Shown here: one piece after another, positions 19,514-28,423 of the stretch
How positions within the stretch are numbered: position 1 is the stretch's first letter
Layout of the letters: each line of letters starts with the position of its first letter
DNA from: Polaromonas sp.
Lineage (GTDB): Bacteria; Pseudomonadota; Gammaproteobacteria; Burkholderiales; Burkholderiaceae_C
Direction: 5' to 3'
NCBI RefSeq assembly: GCF_029945685.1
Contig: NZ_JAQSDA010000027.1
Span: 62,001-126,000, forward strand
DNA length: 64,000 bases
Notes under the pieces: model-generated
What the model saw: only the letters and a program-made list of their open reading frames with translations
Database searches by the model: none
Told to the model about the DNA's origin: nothing
Made by a program: the position numbers and the translations under genes

Positions 19514-20437
19514 ATGCCCAGTGCCGCCGACCGCCTCGACCTTGCGCCGCAACGCGAACCCGGTGCGTTGCGCTCCTTTGGCCTGGCGCTGCTGGTTCAC
19601 CTGTTGCTGATTGGTGCGTTGACCTGGGGAATCAACTGGAAACATAGCGACCCCGACCTCTCGTTTGAGGCCGAACTGTGGTCCAGCGCGCCGCAGGAGG
19701 CCGCGCCCAAACTGGTGGAAGCCCCACCTCCGCCGCCCCCTCCTCCCTCGCCCCCACCGGAGCCCGTGGTCAAGGCCGCGCCGCCGCCGCCCCCTGCACC
19801 CGACGTGGACATTGCGCTTGAGCGGGAGAAAAAACGCAAGCTCGAGCTCAAGAAGAAAGAAGCTGAACTGGCCAAGGCCAAGGCCGAGCTGGACCGGCTG
19901 AAAGAACTCCAGGCCAAAAAGGACAAGGAACTCAAGGCGAAGGAAGAACTGGCCAGGCGCAAGGCCGAGGAAGCGAAGAAGCTTGAAGCGAAAAAGGCCG
20001 AAGACAAAAAGCAGGACGCGAAACAGGAGGCCAAAGAAGCGGAAAAGAAAAAACTGGCCGACGCCGCAGCAGAAAAGCAGCGCCAGGAAAACATCAAGCG
20101 GGCCATGGGCCTGGCCGGCGCCACCGGCGGCGCTGACGCCAAGGGCACGGCGCAAAAAGCCAGCGGCCCTTCTGCCAGTTACGGCGGCAAGGTGCGCGCC
20201 AAGGTCAAACCCAACATTGTCTTCACCGACGACATCTCTGGAAACCCCACCGCCGAAGTCGAGGTGCGCACCGCGCTGGACGGCAGCATCATCAGCCAGC
20301 GCCTGATCAAGTCCAGCGGCAACAAGGCCTGGGACGAGGCGGTGATCAAGGCCATCATTCGCACCGAAACCATGCCGCGCGATGTGGACGGCCGGGTCCC
20401 GACGCCCATGATTCTTGAATTCCGGCCCAAGGATTGA
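19514..20437 (+). CDS. tolA: Tol-Pal system protein TolA
   Basis: 307 aa. An N-terminal membrane anchor (LALLVHLLLIGALTWGI) is followed by a proline-rich stretch (about residues 70-97), a long Lys/Ala/Glu-rich alpha-helical domain (about 98-200) and a C-terminal TonB-like domain (YGGKVRAKVKPNIVFTDDISGNPTAEVEV). It spans the periplasm and links TolQR to TolB/Pal. tolB and pal do not follow: the next gene, dnaE, is convergent. Confidence 0.93.
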   Translation: MPSAADRLDLAPQREPGALRSFGLALLVHLLLIGALTWGINWKHSDPDLSFEAELWSSAPQEAAPKLVEAPPPPPPPPSPPPEPVVKAAPPPPPAPDVDIALEREKKRKLELKKKEAELAKAKAELDRLKELQAKKDKELKAKEELARRKAEEAKKLEAKKAEDKKQDAKQEAKEAEKKKLADAAAEKQRQENIKRAMGLAGATGGADAKGTAQKASGPSASYGGKVRAKVKPNIVFTDDISGNPTAEVEVRTALDGSIISQRLIKSSGNKAWDEAVIKAIIRTETMPRDVDGRVPTPMILEFRPKD

Positions 20438-20448
20438 GCGCCACGCGC

Positions 20449-20503
20449 CTCAAACGCTATCAATAAAATAGCTGCCCGCTCAATCAGGGCAAGGGCTGTG
20501 GCC
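20449..20503 (+). repeat. AT-cored dispersed repeat, copy C2
   Basis: AAACGCTATCAATAAAATAGCTGCCCGC, then a GGGCAAGGGCTGTGGCCA tail, fills the gap between convergent tolA and dnaE. The GCTAT...ATAGC core can form a hairpin and might act as a terminator. Confidence 0.6.
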
Positions 20504-20508
20504 AGTTT

Positions 20509-23500
20509 TTACTCATAGACAATCTGCGCCAGCCCCTGGTCGGCCTGCGCCATCCAGCTGGCGAGCGCCGCATCGGTCGGAAAAAACTTCGCAGCCTCCC
20601 CGAGCTGCAGCTCAGCCACCACGCTGTCGCGCTTGAGGCTCAGGCGCACCGGCAGGCCTCGGCTGACCTCGCCCTGCTCCGACATCTCCTTGCGCGGAGG
20701 AAAGTCCCGCACGATGCGCTGCACATCCGGTGCGCTGCCGTTGACCGCCACGCGCAGATACTTGCCGAAGCGGCAACGCGCCGACTCCAGGCTCCAGACC
20801 TGGGTGACCTTGAAACGGCGACCGAAACGCTCCGACGCCGGCTGCAAGGTGCCCTGCACAATGACCAGTTCGTCGTCTTTGAGCAGGTTGCGGTTGGCAT
20901 TGAAGGTGGCCTCGTCCACTGAGGCTTCCAGTGTGTCGGTCTTGTCGTCGAGCTTGAAGATGATCAGCTTGCCCCGGTTGCCATTGATCACACGCAGGTC
21001 GCTGACGATGGCCGCCAGCAGGGTCTGGTCGCGCGAATCGATCAGGTCGTCGATCTTGCGCTTGACGAACTGCCGCACCTCGGTCTCGACCTCGTCGAAC
21101 AGGTGGCCGGACAGGTAAAAGCCGATCGCGGTTTTCTCCTGCACCAGGCGCGCCTTCACGCCGAAAGGCACGGCCTCGACCAGCGGCGGCTCCTGGGTGC
21201 TGGCCGCATGCGAGTCCATGTCGAACAGGCCGCCCTGGTTCACGTTGGCCTCGGCCTGGGCGGCAAATTCAAACGCCCGGTCCACCGAAGCCAGCAGCGA
21301 AGCGCGGTTCAGTTGCAGGTTGTCGAAGGCGCCGGCCTTGATCAGGGCTTCGACCGTGCGCTTGTTCATTTTCGACTTGTCGACGCGCAGGCAGAAGTCG
21401 AACAGCGAGGTGAAAGTCCCGCCCTCTTCGCGCGCTGCCACGATGGCGGCAATCGCCTGCTGGCCGGTGCCCTTGACCGCGCCCAGGCCGTAGCGGATGC
21501 TGGTGTTGCTGATCGGCTCGAAGCGGTAGTGTCCGCGGTTGACGTCGGGCGACTCGAAGCTGATGCCCATCTTCTGGGCATCGCCGAAGAGGATCTTGAG
21601 TTTGTCGGTGTCGCCCATCTCCACCGTCATGTTGGCGCAGAAGAACTCGGCCGTGTAGTGGCGCTTGAGCCAGGCGGTGTGGTAGGCCAGCAAGGCGTAG
21701 GCGGCCGAGTGCGACTTGTTGAAGCCGTAACCGGCGAACTTCTCCATCAGGTCGAAAACCTCGTCGGCTTTTTCCTGGCTCAAGCCGTTGACACCGGCGC
21801 CCTTGCGGAAAATCTCCCGCTGCGAGGCCATCTCCTTTTCATCCTTCTTGCCCATCGCGCGGCGCAGCATGTCGGCGCCACCCAGCGAATAACCGCCCAG
21901 GATCTGCGCGGTCTGCATCACCTGCTCCTGGTAGACCATGATGCCGTAGGTCTCTTCGAGGATGGGCTTGACACGCGGGTCCGGGTACTCGGGCGTTTCC
22001 TTGCCCTGCTTGCGCGCGATGTAGGTCGGGATCAGGTCCATCGGACCCGGCCGATACAGCGCATTCATCGCGATCAGGTCTTCGAGGCGGTTCGGGCGCG
22101 CGTCCTTGAGCATGCGCTGCATGCCGATACTTTCAAACTGGAACACCGCCTCGGTCTTGCCCTCTGCAAACAGCGCATAGACGCGCTGATCGTCCAGCGG
22201 CAGGTTCTCGAACTTGAAGTCCTTCTGCGCCGGATGCCGCTGGACGATGAACTCGCGCGCAAGCTCCAGGATGGTCAGCGTGGCCAGACCCAGAAAGTCG
22301 AACTTGACCAGACCGATGGCCTCGACGTCGTTCTTGTCGAACTGGCTCACGGCCGAGGTGCTGCCGGGCTGCAGGTAGAGCGGGCAGAAATCAGTGAGCT
22401 TGCCAGGTGCGATGAGCACACCGCCGGCGTGCATGCCGACGTTGCGCGTCAGGCCCTCGAGCTTGCGCGCGAGTTCCAGCAGGGTGCGCACATCTTCTTC
22501 CTTGGCCTCACGCTCGGCCAGCACCGGTTCAGCCTCCAGCGCGTAAACCATCTTGTCGTTTTTCTTGCGGTCGGCGGGCACCAGCTGCAGGGTCACCGCC
22601 TGACCGGGCTTGTTGGGCACCAGCTTGGAGATGCCGTCGCAAAAGCCGTAGGAAAAATCGAGCACACGTCCCACGTCGCGAATCGCGGCGCGCGCGGCCA
22701 TGGTGCCAAAAGTCACGATCTGGCTGACCGCCGCGTGGCCGTATTTGTCTTTCACATAGTCGATGACGCGGTCGCGATTGGTCTGGCAGAAGTCGATGTC
22801 GAAGTCGGGCATGGACACCCGCTCCGGATTCAGGAATCGCTCGAACAGCAGGTTGTACTGCAAAGGGTCCAGGTCGGTGATCTTGAGCGAATACGCCACC
22901 AGCGAACCGGCGCCCGAGCCCCGGCCCGGCCCCACCGGACAGCCGTTGTTCTTGGCCCAGTTGATGAAGTCCCCCACGATCAGGAAGTAACCCGGAAAAC
23001 CCATCTTCAGGATGGTGTTGATCTCGAACTCGAGCCGTTCCACGTACTGCGGCCGCTTTTCATCGCGCACCTTCTCGTTGGGATACAGGTGGGTCAGCCG
23101 CTCTTCCAGCCCCTGAAAAGAAGCGTAGCGAAAGTATTCGTCGGGCGACATGCGCACGCCGTCCACTTCGGGCGTTGGGTATTCGGGCAACATGGGCTTG
23201 CCGAGGTCGAGCTTGAGGTTGCAGCGTTTGGCGATTTCCAGCGTGTTGGCCAGGGCCGACGGCAAATCCGCAAACAGCTCGGCCATCTGCGCCGAGGACT
23301 TGAAATACTGCTCGCGCGTGAACTTGCGAACACGGCGCGCGTTGCCGAGAATCTCGCCCTCGGCGATACACACACGCGCCTCATGGGCCTCGTAGTCCTC
23401 GTAACCCAGAAATTGCACCGGATGGGTCGCCACCACCGGCAGCTTGAGGCGGGCGGCCAGTTGCACCGCCGCAGCCACATGCTGCTCGTCGTCGGCGCGT

Positions 23501-24015
23501 TGCGCGCGCTGAAGTTCCAGGTAAAAACGGTGCGGAAACAGACCCGCAAAATGCAGCGCACATTCCAGCGCCCGCGGGCCGTCGCCCTGCACCAGCGCCT
23601 GCCCCACAGCACCGCCTTGCGCGCCGGACAGGGCGATCAGGCCCTCGCCGAGTTCCTGCAGCCATTCCAGACTGATGACGGCCTGGTCGCGCACCACGCC
23701 CCGGGTCCAGGCCCGGGTCAGCAATTCCGAAAGATTCAGGTAGCCCTGGCGGTTTTGCACCAGCAGCAGCAGCCGCGCCGGCGCCGCACCCGTTTCCTTG
23801 CCCGGCACCTGCACCCACACATCGGCACCGATCAGCGGCTTGACCCCGGCCCCGCGCGTTTGCTTGTAGAACTTGACCGTGCCAAACAGGTTGCTCAGGT
23901 CGGTGATGGCCAGCGCGGGCTGGCGGTCGGCCGCTGCGGCGGCCACGATTTCATCGATGCGGTTGGTGCCATCAACGACTGAAAACTCGGTGTGGATACG
24001 TAAATGGACAAACAT
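20509..24015 (-). CDS. dnaE: DNA polymerase III alpha subunit
   Basis: Replicative polymerase of 1168 aa, normal for DnaE1. The N-terminal PHP domain begins FVHLRIHTEFSVVDGTNRID. The catalytic aspartates lie in MPDFDIDFCQ around residue 400, followed by GPGRGSGAGSLVAYSLKITDLDP just upstream and GFNKSHSAAYALLAYHTAWLK later in the fingers region. The C-terminal OB-fold and tau-binding regions are present. The large ORFs on the opposite strand here are shadows. It is convergent with tolA. Confidence 0.97.
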   Translation of the reverse strand: MFVHLRIHTEFSVVDGTNRIDEIVAAAAADRQPALAITDLSNLFGTVKFYKQTRGAGVKPLIGADVWVQVPGKETGAAPARLLLLVQNRQGYLNLSELLTRAWTRGVVRDQAVISLEWLQELGEGLIALSGAQGGAVGQALVQGDGPRALECALHFAGLFPHRFYLELQRAQRADDEQHVAAAVQLAARLKLPVVATHPVQFLGYEDYEAHEARVCIAEGEILGNARRVRKFTREQYFKSSAQMAELFADLPSALANTLEIAKRCNLKLDLGKPMLPEYPTPEVDGVRMSPDEYFRYASFQGLEERLTHLYPNEKVRDEKRPQYVERLEFEINTILKMGFPGYFLIVGDFINWAKNNGCPVGPGRGSGAGSLVAYSLKITDLDPLQYNLLFERFLNPERVSMPDFDIDFCQTNRDRVIDYVKDKYGHAAVSQIVTFGTMAARAAIRDVGRVLDFSYGFCDGISKLVPNKPGQAVTLQLVPADRKKNDKMVYALEAEPVLAEREAKEEDVRTLLELARKLEGLTRNVGMHAGGVLIAPGKLTDFCPLYLQPGSTSAVSQFDKNDVEAIGLVKFDFLGLATLTILELAREFIVQRHPAQKDFKFENLPLDDQRVYALFAEGKTEAVFQFESIGMQRMLKDARPNRLEDLIAMNALYRPGPMDLIPTYIARKQGKETPEYPDPRVKPILEETYGIMVYQEQVMQTAQILGGYSLGGADMLRRAMGKKDEKEMASQREIFRKGAGVNGLSQEKADEVFDLMEKFAGYGFNKSHSAAYALLAYHTAWLKRHYTAEFFCANMTVEMGDTDKLKILFGDAQKMGISFESPDVNRGHYRFEPISNTSIRYGLGAVKGTGQQAIAAIVAAREEGGTFTSLFDFCLRVDKSKMNKRTVEALIKAGAFDNLQLNRASLLASVDRAFEFAAQAEANVNQGGLFDMDSHAASTQEPPLVEAVPFGVKARLVQEKTAIGFYLSGHLFDEVETEVRQFVKRKIDDLIDSRDQTLLAAIVSDLRVINGNRGKLIIFKLDDKTDTLEASVDEATFNANRNLLKDDELVIVQGTLQPASERFGRRFKVTQVWSLESARCRFGKYLRVAVNGSAPDVQRIVRDFPPRKEMSEQGEVSRGLPVRLSLKRDSVVAELQLGEAAKFFPTDAALASWMAQADQGLAQIVYE

Positions 24016-24039
24016 GGTTCATTTTAGGCGGCAGATGTT

Positions 24040-24135
24040 GCCCCCACGGTCGTTCACTGCGTGTAACTCCCTGCCCCCCCGAGGGGGTCGCTGCGCCTGC
24101 GGGCCGGCAAAGCCGGTTCCGCGGCCCCGGCTTGA
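24040..24135 (+). repeat. GC-rich palindromic dispersed repeat, copy R1
   Basis: Runs from GCCCCCACGGTCGTTCACTG through CCCCCCGAGGGGG and GGGCCGGCAAAGCCGGTTCC to GCGGCCCCGGCTTGA. Two nested palindromes are visible (CCCCC-GAG-GGGG and CCGGCaaaGCCGG). It sits between divergent dnaE and trhO. Confidence 0.7.
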
Positions 24136-24166
24136 ATTAAAGGCATCCCCCTACAATTCCGGCATC

Positions 24167-24958
24167 ATGAAAGTTCTGAACATAGCGGCCTACAAGTTTG
24201 TGGCCCTGGAAGACCTGGCTGAGCTGCAGGCCGGGGTGCGGAAAGCCCTGCAGAGCCGCGCCATCAAGGGCACGGTGCTGCTGGCGGAAGAAGGCATCAA
24301 CCTCTTCCTGGCCGGCTCGTGCAGCGACATTCATGATTTTTTGGCGTGGTTGCGGCGCGACGCCCGTTTTCATGACCTGGAGGTCAAGGAAAGCTGGTCC
24401 AGCGCCCAGCCGTTTCGCAAGCTGCTGGTCCGGATCAGGCCCGAAATCATCCGCATGAACCACCCGGCGATCCAGCCCGCAGCCGGGCGCGCCCCGGCGG
24501 TGGATGCCTCGACGCTCAAACGCTGGCTCGACACCGGCTACGACGATGCGGGCCGGCCCGTCGTGACCCTGGACACCCGCAATGCCTTTGAGGTCGACGT
24601 CGGCACCTTCCGGCACGCCATCGACTGGCGCATCGACAAATTCACCGATTTCCCGCAGGCCCTGCTGGCGCATCGCGCCGAGCTCGAAGGCAAAACTGTG
24701 GTCAGCTTCTGCACAGGTGGCATACGCTGCGAAAAAGCAGCGATTTTCATGCACGAAGCCAGTGTGGAACATGTGTTCCAGCTCGATGGCGGCATTCTGA
24801 AATATTTTGAGGAAGTGGGGCACGCGCACTTCGACGGTGAATGTTTTGTTTTCGATGACCGCCGGGCGGTGAACCCGGCGCTGGCGCCCAGGGTCGATGT
24901 CGGCGCCTTGTCTGACAGGCCGCCAGCGAAAACCATGAAAAGCTGTCCGGTCATCTGA
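24167..24958 (+). CDS. trhO: tRNA uridine(34) hydroxylase TrhO (rhodanese-like, YceA)
   Basis: Oxygen-dependent enzyme that makes 5-hydroxyuridine at tRNA position 34. 263 aa, with an N-terminal acylphosphatase-like domain (MKVLNIAAYKFVALEDL) and a rhodanese domain with the conserved active loop FCTGGIRCEKAAIFM, making Cys182 the expected catalytic residue. The ATG at 24167 is used; the open frame upstream runs through the R1 repeat. No Shine-Dalgarno is seen, and a TACAAT -10 box at 24152-24157 places the mRNA start almost at the codon. Confidence 0.92.
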   Translation: MKVLNIAAYKFVALEDLAELQAGVRKALQSRAIKGTVLLAEEGINLFLAGSCSDIHDFLAWLRRDARFHDLEVKESWSSAQPFRKLLVRIRPEIIRMNHPAIQPAAGRAPAVDASTLKRWLDTGYDDAGRPVVTLDTRNAFEVDVGTFRHAIDWRIDKFTDFPQALLAHRAELEGKTVVSFCTGGIRCEKAAIFMHEASVEHVFQLDGGILKYFEEVGHAHFDGECFVFDDRRAVNPALAPRVDVGALSDRPPAKTMKSCPVI

Positions 24959-24976
24959 CTTCCATCGGTGCACGCC

Positions 24977-26317
24977 ATGCCTTCTCCTTCTACCCGTTCC
25001 GTTCCACGCACCCAGCCTGCAGACGGTTCGGCCAGCAAACTCTGCAGCCGATTTGAACAGATTCGTGCACAAACCGAGGCACTGACGGCCCCTCTGAGTG
25101 CGGAAGATTGCCAGCTCCAGTCCATGCCGGATGCCAGCCCTGCCAAATGGCATCTGGCCCATCTGACCTGGTTTTTCGAGACCTTCATCCTTGAGCGCTT
25201 CGAGCCGGATTTCAAACCCTTTGACGCCGGTTTCCGGGTGCTGTTCAACAGTTATTACAACGGCGTCGGCGACAAATACCCCCGTCCGAAACGCGGGCTG
25301 ATCAGTCGTCCCGCATTCGACGAAGTACTGGCCTATCGGGCAGAGGTCGATGAGCGAGTCCTGGCGCTGCTGGCCCGGCGCCCGAACGATTCGGAACTGG
25401 AAACGCTGCTCACGCTGGGCCTGCACCATGAGCAGCAACACCAGGAGCTGTTGCTGACCGACATCAAGCACGCCCTGTCCTTCAACCCGGGGCGGCCAGC
25501 CTATGCCGGGCACTGGCCGCTGGCCGGCATCAGCCCGCAACCGCTGCGTTGGACGGGCTTTGAGGGCGGCCTGCTGGAGCATGGCTTCGCCCCAACGCTG
25601 GACGGTGCCTTTGCCTTTGACAACGAGACGCCACGTCACAAGGTGTATGTGGCGCCGTTTGAAATCGGCCATCGGCTGGTGACCAACGGGGAGATGATGG
25701 CTTTCATGGCGGACGGCGGTTACCGGCGTCCGGAGCTGTGGCTGGCCATGGGCTGGGACTGGGTGCAGGCCACAGGCGCGGCCATGCCGCTGTACTGGCA
25801 GGTGCCAGACACGCAAAACAGCCCGTACCGCAACTTCACGCTGCAGGGTCTGGTCCAGGTGGACCCGCACACGCCTGTTTGTCACCTCAGCTATTTCGAG
25901 GCCGACGCCTATGCGCGATGGGCCGGCGCGCGCCTGCCGACGGAGTTTGAATGGGAGCTGGCCGCGCGCGGTGTGCCGGTCCCGCCCGGCCAGCGGACCG
26001 AAGGCAACTTCGTGGAAACCGGCGCCTACCATCCGATTCCGCTGCAGCAGCGCAGCGCAGGCCACCCGGCCCAGATGTTTGGCGATGTCTGGGAGTGGAC
26101 ACAGTCCAACTACAACCCCTACCCCGGCTACAAGCCGTGGGAGGGCCTGGTTGGCGAATACAACGGAAAATTCATGTGCAACCAGTTCGTGCTGCGCGGT
26201 GGCTCCTGCGCCACACCGCAAAGCCATGTGCGGGCAAGCTACCGCAACTTTTTTCCGCCGGAGGCACAATGGCAGTTCAGCGGCCTGCGCCTGGCACGCG
26301 ACGCCGCCGCCCCGTAA
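24977..26317 (+). CDS. egtB: Ergothioneine biosynthesis iron enzyme EgtB
   Basis: Non-heme iron sulfoxide synthase that joins hercynine to a thiol donor. 446 aa from ATG 24977 (a GTG at 24968 adds three residues). The N-terminal DinB-like domain carries the iron ligands: a first His in KWHLAHLTWFFETF and the HEQQHQE motif. The C-terminal formylglycine-generating-enzyme-like domain has EFEWELAARG, GDVWEWTQSNY and LRGGSCATPQSHVRASYRNFF. It lacks the methyltransferase domain of OvoA. The usual partner egtD is in the window but 11 kb away, at 37649. Confidence 0.92.
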   Translation: MPSPSTRSVPRTQPADGSASKLCSRFEQIRAQTEALTAPLSAEDCQLQSMPDASPAKWHLAHLTWFFETFILERFEPDFKPFDAGFRVLFNSYYNGVGDKYPRPKRGLISRPAFDEVLAYRAEVDERVLALLARRPNDSELETLLTLGLHHEQQHQELLLTDIKHALSFNPGRPAYAGHWPLAGISPQPLRWTGFEGGLLEHGFAPTLDGAFAFDNETPRHKVYVAPFEIGHRLVTNGEMMAFMADGGYRRPELWLAMGWDWVQATGAAMPLYWQVPDTQNSPYRNFTLQGLVQVDPHTPVCHLSYFEADAYARWAGARLPTEFEWELAARGVPVPPGQRTEGNFVETGAYHPIPLQQRSAGHPAQMFGDVWEWTQSNYNPYPGYKPWEGLVGEYNGKFMCNQFVLRGGSCATPQSHVRASYRNFFPPEAQWQFSGLRLARDAAAP

Positions 26318-26320
26318 AAC

Positions 26321-27205
26321 TCACTCCGCGGCAAAGCGGCGCTCGGGCAGGGCAATCAGCTCTGCATCGCCCGGCACCTGGCCCATGGCCTGCGCCTCCC
26401 AGTCGCGCGAGGCCTGCACAATGCGCTCCTTGCGGCTGGACACAAAGTTCCACCACATGAAGCGGTGGCCATCAAGCGCATCGCCGCCTATCACCATCAG
26501 CCGCGTGGCCTGGCTGGCCAGCAATGTCGCTGCGGCGCCCGGCGCCAGCACCGCCAGCCCGTGGGCCGGCAAGCGCTGCGCGTCGATGGTGATGTCGCCA
26601 TCCACCGCGTACACCGCCAGTTCCTGCGCCAGCGGCGGCAGTTCGAACGCCTCGCCAGCCTCAAGTTGAACATCAAGGTACAGCGTGTGTGCAAAGGTTC
26701 TGACCGGCGATTTCCGGCCAAAAGCCTCACCGATCAGGACGCGCACCCCGGTGCCGGCCAGCACCAGCGTCGGGATCGCCTCGGCCGGGGTGTGTTCAAA
26801 ATTGGGCGCCACCTCTTCAAATCCACGCGGCAGCGCGGCCCAGAGCTGGATGCCGTGGTTGACGTAGGAGGTGGATTTCAGGTCCAGAGGCGCGCGTTCG
26901 GAATGCACGATACCCCGCCCCGCCGTCATCCAGTTGATGGCGCCGGGCGTGATGCGCTGCTCGAAACCCAGGCTGTCGCGGTGCATGATCGCGCCGTCGA
27001 ACAAATAGCTCACCGTGGCCAGCCCGATGTGCGGGTGCGGGCGCACGTCATGCGAAGCTCCCGGGGCGAGCGTGACCGGTCCGAAATGGTCAAAAAACAC
27101 GAAGGGGCCCACCGCCTGTCGCTGCACGGCTGGCAGCAGGCGGCGCACACGAAAGCCGCCCCCGAGGTCCTTGTCGTGTCCGGTCAATGTGAGGTCAACA
27201 GGCAT
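26321..27205 (-). CDS. Pirin family protein (larger)
   Basis: Bicupin of 294 aa. The N-terminal cupin has the metal-ligand region RPHPHIGLATVSYLFDGAIMHRDSLG and MTAGRGIVHSE, with the three His and one Glu expected for pirins. The C-terminal pirin_C domain follows. Some bacterial pirins act as quercetin dioxygenases, but substrates are mostly unknown. It is the last gene of a minus-strand redox cluster and is convergent with egtB at a 3-bp gap. Confidence 0.88.
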   Translation of the reverse strand: MPVDLTLTGHDKDLGGGFRVRRLLPAVQRQAVGPFVFFDHFGPVTLAPGASHDVRPHPHIGLATVSYLFDGAIMHRDSLGFEQRITPGAINWMTAGRGIVHSERAPLDLKSTSYVNHGIQLWAALPRGFEEVAPNFEHTPAEAIPTLVLAGTGVRVLIGEAFGRKSPVRTFAHTLYLDVQLEAGEAFELPPLAQELAVYAVDGDITIDAQRLPAHGLAVLAPGAAATLLASQATRLMVIGGDALDGHRFMWWNFVSSRKERIVQASRDWEAQAMGQVPGDAELIALPERRFAAE

Positions 27206-27244
27206 GGTGGTAACTCCAGAGCGTGGTCCAGTCGTTGGGTAAGG

Positions 27245-27799
27245 TCAGGCGTGGAACTTTCCGGCCACATCAGCCACGCGCTGGCCAAACAGCCGGGCCG
27301 TGGCAAGGTCACCCGCGGCCATTTCGCTGGCGCCCGCGTCGGAAGGCGACTGCGCGATCGCACCGCTGTAGGACACCAGGTAGTTGATGTCGTCGCGCTG
27401 CGCCGCCTTGCTATTCGACGGCATCAGGCCCTGGCTGACCCAGACCATGCCATGCTGCATCGCGAGCGTGAACAGCGTGGTGAGCGTGCCCTGCTTGTCG
27501 CCGTTCATGCCGGCGCTGTTGGTGAAACCTGCGGCCAGCTTGTCCTTCCATTCCTGGCTGAACCAGGGTTTGGAGGACGCGTCGGCAAACTTCTTGAACT
27601 GCCAGCTCACGTTGCCCATGTAGGTGGGCGAACCGAAGATGATGGCATCGGCAGCCTTCAGTTGCTCCCAGCCGCCCTCGGGAAGATTTCCATCGGCATC
27701 GATGGCCAGCAGCTCGGCGCTCGCGCCTTCAGCCACCGCCTGCGCCATGCGCTGGGTATGCCCGTAACCAGAGTGGTAAACAACGACGATGTTGGTCAT
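27245..27799 (-). CDS. Flavodoxin-fold NAD(P)H-dependent oxidoreductase
   Basis: 184-aa flavodoxin-like protein. It shows the FMN-phosphate loop VYHSGYGHTQRMAQAV and the second flavin loop FGSPTYMGNVSWQFKKFAD, resembling the WrbA/NAD(P)H:quinone oxidoreductase group. It likely uses FMN to reduce quinones by two electrons. It is co-directional with doxX and the pirins. A (GAA)9 tract lies about 46 bp upstream of its start codon. Confidence 0.85.
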   Translation of the reverse strand: MTNIVVVYHSGYGHTQRMAQAVAEGASAELLAIDADGNLPEGGWEQLKAADAIIFGSPTYMGNVSWQFKKFADASSKPWFSQEWKDKLAAGFTNSAGMNGDKQGTLTTLFTLAMQHGMVWVSQGLMPSNSKAAQRDDINYLVSYSGAIAQSPSDAGASEMAAGDLATARLFGQRVADVAGKFHA

Positions 27800-27844
27800 G
27801 ATTTGTTGTCCTTGGATTCAGAAGAGGAGAAAGCCGGAAGACCG

Positions 27845-27871
27845 GAAGAAGAAGAAGAAGAAGAAGAAGAA
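27845..27871. repeat. Trinucleotide microsatellite (GAA)9
   Basis: Nine perfect GAA units on the plus strand lie between the doxX stop and the flavodoxin-like gene start. On the transcribed strand it reads (TTC)9 in the leader of the downstream gene. It is not within any coding sequence. Confidence 0.9.
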
Positions 27872-27928
27872 GGAAACAGGCAGGCCGGCCCTGGAGCCGG
27901 CCTGCAGGCACCTCGCGGCGTGCCGCGA

Positions 27929-28339
27929 TCAGCCCTTGAGCTTGGCGTCCGCGCTCCAGGCGCCGGCACCCCACGCGGCGATGGTCAGCAGGCCACCGAC
28001 CACGGCAATGTTCTTGAAGAAGGCCTGTTGCTGCATCATGACCTGCTCCGCCGGCACGGACCAGAAAGCGTGGAAGATGAAGGTGATCACCACGGTGAAC
28101 AGGGCAATGCCGAGCGCCGCCCAGCGGGTCTGCAAGCCGATCAGCAGCAGCAGGCCCAGGCCCAGCTCCACCGCGATGGCAATCGCCGCGGCCACTTCCG
28201 GCAGGGGCACGCCCTTGGAAGAGATGTAGCCCACGGTGCCGGCAAAGCCGGCAATCTTGCTGAAGCCGGCCGGAACAAACAGCAGGGCGATCAGCAAGCG
28301 ACCGAGGAAGGAAAGCGGGTTTTGCAGTGAGTTGAGCAT
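27929..28339 (-). CDS. DoxX family membrane protein
   Basis: 136-aa protein with four predicted membrane segments (LLIALLFVPAGFSKIAGF, AAAIAIAVELGLGLLLLIGL, ALGIALFTVVITFIFHAFW, IAVVGGLLTIAAWGAGAW). The DoxX/SURF4-like fold and the GFSKIAGF...GVPLPE pattern are typical of the small YphA/DoxX proteins found beside pirin and quinone-reductase genes. Function in this context is unproven; a role in membrane redox or quinone metabolism is inferred from neighbours. Confidence 0.85.
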   Translation of the reverse strand: MLNSLQNPLSFLGRLLIALLFVPAGFSKIAGFAGTVGYISSKGVPLPEVAAAIAIAVELGLGLLLLIGLQTRWAALGIALFTVVITFIFHAFWSVPAEQVMMQQQAFFKNIAVVGGLLTIAAWGAGAWSADAKLKG

Positions 28340-28423
28340 GGTGAGTCCTTTTTTGTTGAGAGTGATGAAAGAAAAAATCGAATCGAAGCGCCCGGCCGCG
28401 CGGGCACCGGGCCGCTTCGGCGT

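Noticed and set aside
21103..23982. Plus-strand open frame of 959 codons opposite dnaE
   Set aside because: It is the antisense shadow of dnaE: GC-rich third positions on the minus strand keep the opposite frame open. It has no domains, and dnaE motifs are complete on the other strand.
24137..26269. Minus-strand open frame of 710 codons across trhO and egtB
   Set aside because: Shadow of two well-supported plus-strand genes; composition rich in His/Arg/Gln with no recognisable motif.
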